From contig CAWACX010000001.1 of the NCBI GenBank assembly GCA_963780755.1, forward strand, positions 682,001-746,000: a stretch of 64,000 nt of DNA, given 5' to 3'. The position numbers were made by a program, and so were the translations under genes. The stretch's first letter is position 1. The number at the start of each line of letters is the position of its first letter. A model generated the notes under the pieces. The model ran no database searches and was not told the DNA's origin. It saw nothing but the letters and a program-made list of their open reading frames with translations. Positions 53,214-60,884 of this stretch are shown in pieces. The DNA comes from JALYNX01 sp963780755. Its GTDB lineage: Bacteria > Actinomycetota > Acidimicrobiia > Spongiisociales > ZC4RG35.

Positions 53214-54665
53214 ATGGAAGGCGGGGTGAGAACGAGGCGATCCCCGCTGTTGTACGCCTCGGCCTCGGCTGCGGTACCGGGTTGGGGACAGCTGGGCTTG
53301 GGCCGAAAGCGCATCGGCGCAGCGCTGATAAGTGCCAGCCTGGTGGTGGTGGCGACCGCGGTCACGGTCACCGTGGTCGAAGGTCAACTCGAGATCATCG
53401 GATGGCTCTTCGACCCCGACTTCCTACTCGCTTTGGTGGTCGTCAACTTCTTCATCGCATTTGTGCGGGTCTGGGCCACGAGCGACGCCTGGATGGCTGC
53501 CGGTGGCCGGTTCGCCCGGGTCGGCCTGGTGTTGCTCATCGTGATCGTCGCCCTCCCCCACGCCGTCCTCGGCTACTACGGCTTGAAGAGCCGGGCCACT
53601 ATCAATGCGGTGTTTGTCTCAGGGCCTGAGATCGGGCCCGCCCCACCGGTGCAGACCACGACAACCATCGGCACCACCACGACCACGGTGGTCGAGACGA
53701 CCCCACCCCCGAGTCTGTTCGGACGCGAAGCTCTCTTCCCGGCGCTGACCGCACCGACCACGACGATCGCAGCCACCACGACCACCAGCCTCCTGATGGG
53801 TGCGGAGCGGGTGACCATCCTCCTCCTCGGTGGTGACGCCGGCCCGGGACGGGGAGGCCTGCGCACCGACACGATCATGGTGGCCTCGATCGACACCCGA
53901 ACTGGTGATGCCGCCTTGTTCGGCCTTCCCCGCAACATGACCGACTTCACCTTCTCCGACGGGACCCCCTTCCCCGGCTTGGGAAGAGGGATGCTCAACG
54001 AGGTCTACCCCTGGGGCCGGCGCAACCCCGAGGTGTTTGGCGGGGTCGATCCCGGTGCCTCGGCGGTCAAAGACGTCGCCTCGAATCTGCTCGGCATCCC
54101 CATCGACTACTTCGTCCTCGTCGACATGGCGGGGTTCGCTCGCCTCGTCGACGTCCTGGGTGGGGTGACCGTTTCGGTGCCCAGGGACATCGCCGCCCCC
54201 GTCTACGACCGGGAGGACGGCAGCTACGTCATGACGGTCATCCCTGCGGGGGCTCAGACTCTCGATGGGGATCTGGCACTTGCCTACGCCCGAAGTCGCA
54301 CCGGTAGCAACGACTACTCGCGGATGGCGCGCCAACGGTGCGTGCTGGCCGCGGTCGCCGACCAGGCCGACCCGTTGAGCCTTCTTGCCCGATTGGGGGA
54401 GGTCCTGGAAACGCTGGCGCAGAACGTCACGACCGACATCGCCCCTGAGCAGATTCCGGACCTGGTGAACCTCGCCCCCGTGCTCGCCACCGATCGAGTT
54501 CTCGTGGTCGGCTTCGATCGGGGTTTTAGGATCGGCCCGGTGTCCGAAGGTGTTGCCCGCCCCGACGTCGAGAAGATTCGCTCCACTGTGCAGCAAGCCA
54601 TCCTCGACCCCGGCTCGCTGGATCCCGGCCTCGGGATGGCGACCGCCTCCGAGGCCTGCGGGTGA
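53214..54665 (+). CDS. LytR-CpsA-Psr family cell-wall glycopolymer ligase with four-helix N-terminus
   Basis: Attaches glycopolymers to peptidoglycan from undecaprenyl carriers. About 483 aa: four membrane helices (GAALISASLVVVATAVTVTV, LLALVVVNFFIAFVRV, VGLVLLIVIVALPHAVLG), two Thr-rich linkers (TTTTIGTTTTT, TTTIAATTTT), then the LCP domain with RTDTIMVASIDTRTGDAALF, GLPRN, DYFVLVDMAGFARLVDVLGG and the lipid-phosphate residues in YARSRTGSNDYSRMARQRC. ATG 53178, ATG 53214 or GTG 53226 may be the start. The four-helix beginning before an LCP domain is unusual. GTGA overlap with kynureninase. Confidence 0.85.
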   Translation: MEGGVRTRRSPLLYASASAAVPGWGQLGLGRKRIGAALISASLVVVATAVTVTVVEGQLEIIGWLFDPDFLLALVVVNFFIAFVRVWATSDAWMAAGGRFARVGLVLLIVIVALPHAVLGYYGLKSRATINAVFVSGPEIGPAPPVQTTTTIGTTTTTVVETTPPPSLFGREALFPALTAPTTTIAATTTTSLLMGAERVTILLLGGDAGPGRGGLRTDTIMVASIDTRTGDAALFGLPRNMTDFTFSDGTPFPGLGRGMLNEVYPWGRRNPEVFGGVDPGASAVKDVASNLLGIPIDYFVLVDMAGFARLVDVLGGVTVSVPRDIAAPVYDREDGSYVMTVIPAGAQTLDGDLALAYARSRTGSNDYSRMARQRCVLAAVADQADPLSLLARLGEVLETLAQNVTTDIAPEQIPDLVNLAPVLATDRVLVVGFDRGFRIGPVSEGVARPDVEKIRSTVQQAILDPGSLDPGLGMATASEACG

Positions 54666-55957
54666 CGGAACGGGCCGGGCTCGGCCCATTCCCGGATGTA
54701 GATGGCCACGACACCGCGAGACGGCTGGATGATGCGGACCCCCTGGCGGGCTGGCGGGAGCGGTTCGCATTTCCCGACCCGGATCTGATCTACCTCGACG
54801 GCAATTCTCTGGGAAGGCTGCCGTTGGCAGCGCGTGAGGTCGTCACCGATGTGGTGGTCGATCAGTGGGGAGATCGTCTCATTCGCTCCTGGAACGATGG
54901 ATGGTGGGACCTGCAGTTGACAATCGGCGATCTCCTCGCGCCGATCATCGGGGCGAGACAGGGCGAGGTGATTATCTCCGATTCGACCTCGGTCAACCTG
55001 TTCAAGCTGGCGGCCGCCGCAGTCACCGCCGCACCCGACCGACACACCATCGTCACCGATGATCTCAACTTCCCTACCGACATCTACGTGCTCGAAGGAG
55101 TGGCCCGCAGGTTCGGTGAGGGCACACGGTTGGTGGTGGTGGAGTCTGACGGGATTAACGGCCGCCTCGATGCCCTCGCTGAGGCGGTCGGTGACGACAC
55201 CGCATTGGTCGCGCTCTCCCACACCACCTTCAAGTCGGGATATACCTACGACATGGGCTCGGTGACGGAGATGGTCCACGATGCCGGGGCGATGATGCTC
55301 TGGGACACCAGCCACTCCGTCGGGCGTGGTCCCGGTCGAGCTCGGACTCCAGTGACACCGACCTGGCCGTCGGCTGCACCTACAAGTACCTGAACGGTGG
55401 GCCTGGGTCGCCGGCCTTCCTCTATGTCCGGCGCGACCTACAGGAGGCTACTGGAGAACCCGATCACGGCCTGGTGGGGACATGCCGACCCGTTCGGTTT
55501 CGAGCCCGGGTTTCGGCCGGTGGACGGGATCCGGCGATTCCATACCGGGACCATGCCGATGATCTCGCTGGCCGCCATCGAAGCGGGGATCCGGGAGGTG
55601 CTCGACGCCGGGGTGGACCGGATCAGGGCGAAGTCAGTGGCACTGACCGGGTTTCTCGTCGATCAGTGGGAAGCCCATCTCGAACCGCTCGGCTTCAGCC
55701 TGGCCTCACCCCGGGATGCCGGTTCCAGGGGCTCCCATGTCGCTCTGTCCCATCCCGATGGGTGGCCGATCGCTCGCGCCCTGATCGAGACCGCGGCGGT
55801 GTTGCCCGATTTCAGGGCACCAGACAGCCTCCGGCTCGGGCTGTCGCCTCTGTACACCCGGTTCGTCGACGTGCACACTGCGGTGGTTCGGATCAAGAAC
55901 GTCGTGGAGGGTGGGGTCCACGAGCAGTTTCGTCACGTCACGATGACGGTCACCTGA
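54662..55957 (+). pseudogene. kynU: Kynureninase, three single-base insertions
   Basis: PLP enzyme cleaving kynurenine or 3-hydroxykynurenine. Recognisable throughout: IYLDGNSLGRLPLAA, ISDSTSVNLFKLAAAAV, NFPTDIYVLEGVA, LWDTSHSVG, then after frame changes DLAVGCTYKYLNGGPGSPAF (contains the PLP lysine) and LLENPITAWWGHADPFGFEP to the end. Removing a C near 55325, a G near 55344 and one base near 55444 restores a continuous protein of about 431 aa. Since all three are insertions and the protein is otherwise intact, sequence error is likely; otherwise it is a very young pseudogene. GTG start overlaps the LCP gene. Confidence 0.85.
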
Positions 55958-55958
55958 G

Positions 55959-56476
55959 ATGGCGAGCATTCTTTTTCTCTGCGTCCACAACTCCGGGAGG
56001 TCGCAGATGGCGGCGGGATGGGCACGACATGCTCGGCGGCGATCGGATCGAGGTGTTTTCCGGTGGGAGCGAACCGGCGGATCGAATCAACAAGGCGGCG
56101 ATGGCGGCGATGGCCGAGGTCGGCGATCGACATCGGCGCCGAGGTCCCCAAGAAATGGTCTGATGGCGAGCTCCGCGCGGCCGATATCGTTGTGACCATG
56201 GGATGCGGTGACGAGTGTCCCTTCTACCCGGGGAAGCGGTACGTCGACTGGGAGCTCGACGATCCTTCGGGCAAGTCCCTCGACGAGGTCCGGTCGGTCC
56301 GGGACGAGATCGAGAAACGGGTGCGCGCCCTGCTCGCGGAATTGATCGGCGCCCCCACTGGCTCACGGTACGCCGCCGAGACCGAGAAGAACCTGAACCG
56401 GACCTTCGACGAAGCGGAGAAGACGGAGGCCGAGCTGGTGTTCGACGAGAGCGACGAGCTTTTCGACCGGGAGTGA
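55959..56476 (+). pseudogene. arsC: Arsenate reductase (LMW phosphatase type, mycothiol-dependent group), two single-base insertions
   Basis: Low-molecular-weight phosphatase fold with the P-loop LCVHNSGRSQMAAGW (C-x5-R). Followed, in other frames, by LGGDRIEVFSGGSEPADRIN, IDIGAEVPKKWSDG and VVTMGCGDECPFYPGKRYVD WELDDP. Removing one G near 56030 and one G near 56123 gives a continuous protein of about 171 aa. The sequence resembles arsenate-mycothiol transferases of actinobacteria. An acidic 40-residue C-terminal tail after LLAELIG is unusual. Starts one base after the kynureninase stop; same cluster of indels. Confidence 0.8.
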
Positions 56477-56536
56477 ACGGCCGCACTCCCATGAGGTCGA
56501 GAGGGACCGGAGAAGGGCTGATCGGGATTTCGATGG

Positions 56537-56611
56537 TGGGCGATACTGGACTTGAACCAGTGACCTCTCGCGTGTGAGGCGAGCGCTCTAGCCGGGCTGA
56601 GCTAATCGCCC
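56537..56611 (-). tRNA. tRNA-Val (anticodon CAC)
   Basis: Cloverleaf on the minus strand: acceptor GGGCGAT/ATCGCCC, D-arm TAGCTCAG, anticodon stem CTCGC/GCGAG with loop CTCACAC, T-arm GGTTCAAGTCC. Discriminator A at 56537; CCA is encoded at 56536-56534. Reads GUG codons. Confidence 0.95.
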
Positions 56612-56695
56612 ATCGGAGCAGTGAGAATACCGACGGGGTCGGGGCTAGTCGATCGGTGCGTCGATTTGTCGGTCAGCCCGTGATTGAATCCAGCT

Positions 56696-57037
56696 GTGAA
56701 CCGGACAGAGTTCGAGGCGACCGTCGATCACGCCCTGGAATCCCTTCCGCCCTGGGTCATCGAGCAAATAGACAACCTGCACGTGGTCGTCGAGGAGAAT
56801 CCGCCACCGGGAGATGATGGCCTGCTCGGGCTTTACGACGGGGTCTCCTTACCCGAGCGATCGGCAGACTATTGGGGCGCTCTTCCCGACCGGATCGTCA
56901 TCTATCGCGCCCCGCATCTGGCTCTCGGCCTAGGCAAAGACGAGCTCGAAGCAGAGATCCGGCGCACCGTTCTCCACGAGATCGCCCACCACATCGGGAT
57001 CGACGATGAGCGTCTTTCCGAGTTGGGCTGGGACTAA
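56696..57037 (+). CDS. Small zincin-like metallopeptidase family protein
   Basis: 113 aa from GTG 56696 (TTG 56684 is an alternative). Zinc motif LHEIAHHIGIDDERLSELGW at the C-terminus (HExxH plus a later Glu/Asp-rich turn) and the family opening FEATVDHALESLPPWVIEQI. This small actinobacterial zincin family (PF06262-like) has unknown substrates. The stop overlaps the stop of the convergent gene. Confidence 0.85.
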   Translation: MNRTEFEATVDHALESLPPWVIEQIDNLHVVVEENPPPGDDGLLGLYDGVSLPERSADYWGALPDRIVIYRAPHLALGLGKDELEAEIRRTVLHEIAHHIGIDDERLSELGWD

Positions 57038-57429
57038 CGGCGCCTGGTTTCCGGAATACCCGCCTGCTTGAGCACCGCTGCCGGCACTCCGTACTGGCGC
57101 CACGCCGTGTAGCTGATCCCCTTGCGCTCCGAATAAGCGGCCGCATGGGCCACGAAGTCGGACTCGAGTTGCTCGATGTTGATCGAATCAGTTGCTGCTG
57201 AGAGTGAGGACTCCAGGTCGAGTCGGGACTGAAGGAGATCGATGCGTTTCAACGGATCGTCCACCGTGTCGAGATTGGTATTCACCTTGGCCAACTTGGC
57301 CTCGAGACTCTGTTTGGAAACCGGCCGACCGGGCCTTCTCGACTCGATGGTGCTCAGATAAGCCTTGATGGCTCTCGACTCTTTGCGCCCCTTGGCCAGG
57401 GCGTCTTTGTGCTCTTGGGACATCGCCAC
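57034..57429 (-). CDS. Unknown actinobacterial protein with AT-hook-like motif and helical middle
   Basis: 131 aa from GTG 57429, with SD AGGAGG 7 bases upstream. N-terminal basic segment EHKDALAKGRKESRAIKAYL, an AT-hook-like RRPGRPVSKQS at residues 31-41, a helical middle (LEAKLAKVNTNLDTVDDPLK; LLQSRLDLESSL) and a C-terminus YSERKGISYTAWRQYGVPAA. The GRP core and basic flanks suggest DNA binding; the C-terminal segment looks like a small fold that could bind DNA. Not assigned to a named family. Confidence 0.6.
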   Translation of the reverse strand: MAMSQEHKDALAKGRKESRAIKAYLSTIESRRPGRPVSKQSLEAKLAKVNTNLDTVDDPLKRIDLLQSRLDLESSLSAATDSINIEQLESDFVAHAAAYSERKGISYTAWRQYGVPAAVLKQAGIPETRRR

Positions 57430-57506
57430 GTTTTCGCCTCCTCAGGCGTTCGACAATGTGTCAATAGTGGCAGGTATCCGTCACTGAGGAAAAGCGGCAG
57501 GAAGAA

Positions 57507-57536
57507 AGAAACCCCCTAGTTTCCCGGGGGGTTTCT
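57507..57536 (-). terminator. Intrinsic terminator after the tRNA cluster
   Basis: AGAAACCCCC / GGGGGTTTCT 10-bp stem (57507-57516 with 57527-57536), with TTTCTTCC following on the minus strand. Located just after tRNA-Val(GAC), so it ends the Gly-Cys-Val tRNA transcript. Confidence 0.85.
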
Positions 57537-57542
57537 CTGTTG

Positions 57543-57617
57543 TGGGCCCTACTGGACTTGAACCAGTGACCTCTTGCGTGTCGAGCAAGCGCTCTAGCCA
57601 GGCTGAGCTAAGGGCCC
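57543..57617 (-). tRNA. tRNA-Val (anticodon GAC)
   Basis: Minus strand: acceptor GGGCCCT/AGGGCCC, D-arm TAGCTCAG, anticodon stem CTTGC/GCAAG with loop TCGACAC, T-arm GGTTCAAGTCC, discriminator A. No CCA encoded. Reads GUC/GUU. Confidence 0.95.
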
Positions 57618-57631
57618 GTGTTCCCTCTTCG

Positions 57632-57702
57632 AGGCGACGACCGGAATCGAACCGGTGTGACGGGTTTTGCAGACCCGCGCCTAACCACTCGGCCACGTCG
57701 CC
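57632..57702 (-). tRNA. tRNA-Cys (anticodon GCA)
   Basis: Minus strand, 71 nt: acceptor GGCGACG/CGTCGCC, anticodon stem CGGGT/ACCCG with loop CTGCAAA, T-arm GGTTCGATTCC, discriminator U as expected for Cys. No encoded CCA. Confidence 0.95.
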
Positions 57703-57736
57703 GGTACCGGACGACTCGACCACGGTCCGTCGTCGG

Positions 57737-57810
57737 AGCGGAAGACGGGATTCGAACCCGCGACCTCAACCTTGGCAAGGTTGCGCTCTAGCCAACTGAG
57801 CTACTTCCGC
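57737..57810 (-). tRNA. tRNA-Gly (anticodon GCC)
   Basis: Minus strand, 74 nt: acceptor GCGGAAG/CTTCCGC, D-arm TAGCTCAG, anticodon stem CAACC/GGTTG with loop TTGCCAA, T-arm GGTTCGAATCC, discriminator U. First of the three-tRNA cluster. Confidence 0.95.
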
Positions 57811-57857
57811 GAAGAAGGCGGAATTGTAGCCCCCGGCCGGTCCCAACCAAACGAGGC

Positions 57858-58286
57858 TCAAACTCCGGTCGAGCCGAAGCCGCTGCCTCCCCGGTCGGTC
57901 TCCTCGAGCTCGGGGACCTCGGTCCACTCCACCTCCGGGACCGGAACCACGGTCAGCTGGGCGATGCGATCACCACGGGAGAAACTCACCGGATCGCTTC
58001 CATGGTTGATCAGAATCACCGCCACCTCACCGCGGTAGCCGGAGTCGATCAGCCCCGGGCCGTTGACCACACCGACCCCTGAGCGCAGGGCATGCCCGCT
58101 CCGAGCCAGCACCAGGCCGGCAAACCCGGGTGGAATGGCAACGGCCACCCCGGTGGGCACCGCCATGCGCTCTCCGGGCTGGAGCACGACGTCGATTCTC
58201 GACTGAAGATCGATGGCCGCGTCGCCGATATGGGATTTCATGGGAATTCCCTGTTCCGGATCGAGCCTGGTGAAGTTAACCTGCAT
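57858..58286 (-). CDS. dut: dUTP diphosphatase
   Basis: Hydrolyses dUTP to dUMP and keeps uracil out of DNA. 142 aa trimeric type with all five motifs: GDAAIDLQS, ARSGHALRSG, NGPGLIDSGYRGEV, DRIAQLTVV and RGGSGFGSTG. ATG 58286; the frame extends upstream without similarity. Divergent from a membrane-protein gene. Confidence 0.96.
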   Translation of the reverse strand: MQVNFTRLDPEQGIPMKSHIGDAAIDLQSRIDVVLQPGERMAVPTGVAVAIPPGFAGLVLARSGHALRSGVGVVNGPGLIDSGYRGEVAVILINHGSDPVSFSRGDRIAQLTVVPVPEVEWTEVPELEETDRGGSGFGSTGV

Positions 58287-58340
58287 GTCGTCTGGGGATT
58301 TCGGGTGGGGTGACCTGACGACTGTAAGCGAGCCCATTCG

Positions 58341-59351
58341 ATGACTGCTAACTCGCCCGCGCCCAGCAAACGCTTGCTGCGATGGGCCTCCATGGAGTCG
58401 CTCGGGTTCTACGACGCCCCAACTTCGGCCACCGTCACCACCCTTGTGCAGCCCCCCGAGCAAACGCCGACGACCCTCACTTCTCGCCCGACGCCCTCTA
58501 CGGGCGATCTGGTCCAGGACCTCTGGGACTCGACAGAGCTCGATGCTCCCAGCTTGCTCGACTGGTCCCCCAGCTTCCGAGACCGGAGACGGCTTCGGGG
58601 CCGCGACTTCCGATGGACCAGGGTCCTTTCGTCCATGCTGCTCGTGCTGGTGGTGGGGCTCGGTGCAGCATGGCTCGCCCTTCGGCCCGCCGAGAACGCC
58701 GAAACTTCGGTGGCTTTGGTCTCCGACCGTGCCGCCGCTCTCGAGGGTGCCCTCACCGGGATGGCTGAAGTGGGCGAGCAGGTTTCCGCCGATCCGACGC
58801 CCTCTGGAGAGAACGCGGCCACGCTGTTCGCAGTCGACGAGGCCGCCCGTGGTCTCTTCGACGCGTCGGGTGCCCTTCCCGCCTCCCAGGCCGACACCAG
58901 GGATGCCGCCTCCGACGTTGCCAGCATCTCACTGGATGCTGCCCGCCGACTTCGTGACGCTCTTGCCCTGCGCGGCGCCGTCGAGTCACTGGTGGTGCCG
59001 CCGGTGCTCGAGAGCGACCCCGCGATGACGGACCTGGGAGGAGCCACTCTGGCCTTCACCGAATGGAGGGCAGCATTCGAGGTCGCCAGCCAGGCGATCC
59101 CCGAAGGCTTGTCAGATGACGTCGCAGCGACGGTCGACTCGTTCGCCGGTGCTCTCGATCACATTCAGGCCAAATACGTGGATGCGATCCGGCTCACGGA
59201 CAGCCAAGGCGCGCTCAGTGCGGTGGCCGAATTGGAAATGGGTCTCGCCGCGATACGCGAATCGATGATGTCGGCGGTCGCAGATTCCACTGCCTCCGTG
59301 GAATCGGACCTCGCCCGGGCCCGTGACCTGATTGGTCAGCTAGTCGGCTGA
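58341..59351 (+). CDS. Single-pass membrane protein of unknown function
   Basis: 336 aa. About 95 cytoplasmic residues rich in Thr/Pro/Ser come first (TANSPAPSKRLLRWASMESL; PPEQTPTTLTSRPTPSTGD). A basic stop-transfer cluster RDRRRLRGRDFRW precedes one membrane helix (VLSSMLLVLVVGLGAAWLAL, about 97-116). The rest is an Ala-rich, mostly helical extracytoplasmic domain, possibly coiled-coil. No catalytic motif. Its last 12 bp overlap the end of nrdR on the other strand. Confidence 0.7.
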   Translation: MTANSPAPSKRLLRWASMESLGFYDAPTSATVTTLVQPPEQTPTTLTSRPTPSTGDLVQDLWDSTELDAPSLLDWSPSFRDRRRLRGRDFRWTRVLSSMLLVLVVGLGAAWLALRPAENAETSVALVSDRAAALEGALTGMAEVGEQVSADPTPSGENAATLFAVDEAARGLFDASGALPASQADTRDAASDVASISLDAARRLRDALALRGAVESLVVPPVLESDPAMTDLGGATLAFTEWRAAFEVASQAIPEGLSDDVAATVDSFAGALDHIQAKYVDAIRLTDSQGALSAVAELEMGLAAIRESMMSAVADSTASVESDLARARDLIGQLVG

Positions 59352-59789
59352 TTCCAGGGCAGCGACTTCCTTCTCGAAGTCCGCCGCATCCTGGAAGTCC
59401 TTGTACACCGAGGCAAAGCGGAGATACGCCACTTCGTCGAGCGCCCTGAGCCGCTCCAGCACCTCGTGCCCGATGACCTCCGACGCCACCTGGGAGCCTT
59501 GCTCCCGCAGGGCGATCTCGACTTCTTCGGCGATCACCTGCACCGCCGAACCGGAGACCGGTCGGTCGGCGAAAGCGGCCGAGATCCCGGCGGCGAGTTT
59601 CGCCGATGAGAACGCCTCGAGTCTCCCGTTCCGCTTTCGGACCATGAGCTGTGGCTCCAGCCGCTCATATGTGGTGAAGCGGCGGTCGCAGGTCTCACAG
59701 AGCCGGCGACGCCTGATCGACTGGCCACCCTCGGCAGGCCTGCTGTCGATCACCCTGGTGTCGGGAGCGCCACATGTGGGGCAGAGCAT
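59340..59789 (-). CDS. nrdR: Ribonucleotide reductase regulator NrdR
   Basis: Zinc-ribbon ATP-cone repressor of ribonucleotide reductase genes. 149 aa: MLCPTCGAPDTRVIDSR and RRRLCETCDRRFTTYER form the zinc ribbon, followed by an ATP-cone domain (LMVRKRNGRLEAFSSAKLAA). Starts 21 bp after the LysM gene stop; lexA-LysM-nrdR order matches M. tuberculosis Rv2720-Rv2719c-Rv2718c. Confidence 0.96.
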   Translation of the reverse strand: MLCPTCGAPDTRVIDSRPAEGGQSIRRRRLCETCDRRFTTYERLEPQLMVRKRNGRLEAFSSAKLAAGISAAFADRPVSGSAVQVIAEEVEIALREQGSQVASEVIGHEVLERLRALDEVAYLRFASVYKDFQDAADFEKEVAALESAD

Positions 59790-59810
59790 CGCCCCAGGGT
59801 AAACCACGGG

Positions 59811-60092
59811 TCATCCCCCCGGGATGAGGAGCACCTGGCCGGGAAATATCGATTCGCCCTCGACACCGCTGATCCGGGCGATGTCGGAAATCAGACGGCG
59901 GACGTCCTCACCCGGACCAGTCCTGGCGGCAGCGATCCCCCAGAGGGTGTCGCCGGGGGCCACCTCGTACTCGACCAGGGCCGGGAGCGGGGCCCCGGCT
60001 TCGGCAGAGCCCCCGATCATGAGGAAGACCAAGCAGATTGTCGCTGCGAACAAGGCCAGCCGGACGGACAGCTGAAGTGTTGCCTTCTGCAT
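59811..60092 (-). CDS. LysM membrane protein, candidate SOS cell-division inhibitor (Rv2719c/YneA/DivS place)
   Basis: 93 aa: N-terminal membrane helix or signal (LALFAATICLVFLMIGGSAE) and one LysM domain (EYEVAPGDTLWGIAAARTGP to SIFPGQVLLIPGG). Divergent from lexA and followed by nrdR, the position of the SOS-induced division regulators YneA (Bacillus) and Rv2719c/ChiZ (mycobacteria). It has a near-ideal promoter, TTGACA-16-TAGAGT, whose spacer is a LexA box. SD AGGAGG. The division-inhibitor role is inferred from architecture, place and regulation. Confidence 0.8.
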   Translation of the reverse strand: MQKATLQLSVRLALFAATICLVFLMIGGSAEAGAPLPALVEYEVAPGDTLWGIAAARTGPGEDVRRLISDIARISGVEGESIFPGQVLLIPGG

Positions 60093-60144
60093 CGTCTCCC
60101 TCCTGATCGGTGTTCATTGGGCTCTTGCTGGATGACGTTCTGAT

Positions 60145-60158
60145 CGAACGTGCGTTCG
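60145..60158. promoter_or_regulatory. LexA box 1 (lexA-LysM intergenic)
   Basis: CGAAC-GTGC-GTTCG, a perfect SOS core just downstream of the LysM -10 element, over its expected transcription start. Confidence 0.88.
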
Positions 60159-60160
60159 TC

Positions 60161-60188
60161 ACTCTATCGAACGGATGTTCGGTGTCAA
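60161..60188 (-). promoter_or_regulatory. Promoter of the LysM gene
   Basis: -35 TTGACA (60188-60183), 16-bp spacer, -10 TAGAGT (60166-60161). The spacer is LexA box 2. Confidence 0.7.
60168..60181. promoter_or_regulatory. LexA box 2 (lexA-LysM intergenic)
   Basis: CGAAC-GGAT-GTTCG. Fills the spacer of the LysM promoter; 23 bp centre-to-centre from boxes 1 and 3. Confidence 0.88.
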
Positions 60189-60190
60189 GT

Positions 60191-60204
60191 CGAACAGATG
60201 TTTG
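60191..60204. promoter_or_regulatory. LexA box 3 (lexA-LysM intergenic)
   Basis: CGAAC-AGAT-GTTTG. Overlaps the putative -35 of lexA. Confidence 0.85.
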
Positions 60205-60230
60205 GTTTCGAACTCTTGTTCGATTAGCCT
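60202..60230 (+). promoter_or_regulatory. Putative promoter of lexA
   Basis: -10 TAGCCT (60225-60230) with TTGGTT (60202-60207) 17 bp upstream. LexA box 4 lies in the spacer. Confidence 0.5.
60209..60222. promoter_or_regulatory. LexA box 4 (lexA-LysM intergenic)
   Basis: CGAAC-TCTT-GTTCG. Sits directly upstream of the lexA -10, 18 bp centre-to-centre from box 3. Confidence 0.88.
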
Positions 60231-60263
60231 TCATCCCGCCACAGCGGTTTCAGGAGGAGTCAG

Positions 60264-60884
60264 ATGGTCAGCGAACGTCAGCAACAGGTCCTCGACTACA
60301 TACGGGACACAGTGAACGAGCGCGGCTATCCGCCCTCGGTGCGCGAGATCGGCGAGGCGGTCGGCCTCTCCTCGCCATCGACAGTCCACTCCCACCTCTC
60401 GGCGTTGGTCGAGGCAGGCGTCTTGCGCAGGGACCCGACCAAGCCGCGGGCGATCGTCGTCGTCGACGAGCAACCGCCGGCAACGGGCTACCGCTCCGAT
60501 CGTCTCCGGGACGTCCCGCTCCTGGGCCGGATCGCGGCCGGCACGCCGATCCTCGCCGCCGAGGACGTAGAAGAGGTCTTGCCCCTTCCCGTCGACCTCA
60601 TCGGCAACGACCCCGTGTTCCTACTCGAGGTCAAGGGCGACTCGATGATCGGCGCCGGCATCTTCCCCGGCGACCTGGTCGCAATTCGCAGTCAGAAGGA
60701 CGCTCGCGATGGCGAGATCGTCGCCGCCCTCATCGACGGCGAAGAGGCAACCGTCAAGCGCCTGCGCCGGATCGACGGCAAGGTCGTCCTCGAATCGGAG
60801 AACCCGAACTACGAGCCGATGGTCTTCACCGACGGTGTGGAGTTGATCGGCAAGGTGGTCAGCGTCCTTCGCCGCTACCCCTGA
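60264..60884 (+). CDS. lexA: LexA SOS repressor
   Basis: 206 aa. N-terminal winged helix (ERQQQVLDYIRDTVNERGYP, SVREIGEAVGLSSPSTVHSH) and C-terminal S24 autoprotease: cleavage site Ala92-Gly93 in GRIAAGTPIL, nucleophile Ser127 in KGDSMIGAGI, general base Lys165 in EATVKRLRR. SD AGGAGG 6 bases before the ATG. Four SOS boxes upstream imply autoregulation. The 3' end overlaps dapF by 10 bp. Confidence 0.98.
   Translation: MVSERQQQVLDYIRDTVNERGYPPSVREIGEAVGLSSPSTVHSHLSALVEAGVLRRDPTKPRAIVVVDEQPPATGYRSDRLRDVPLLGRIAAGTPILAAEDVEEVLPLPVDLIGNDPVFLLEVKGDSMIGAGIFPGDLVAIRSQKDARDGEIVAALIDGEEATVKRLRRIDGKVVLESENPNYEPMVFTDGVELIGKVVSVLRRYP

Noticed and set aside
53640..53790. ACC/ACG-rich stretches as DNA repeats or a CRISPR-like array
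   Set aside because: They encode the Thr-rich linkers of the LCP protein and have no regular repeat-spacer pattern. No CRISPR array was found in the window.
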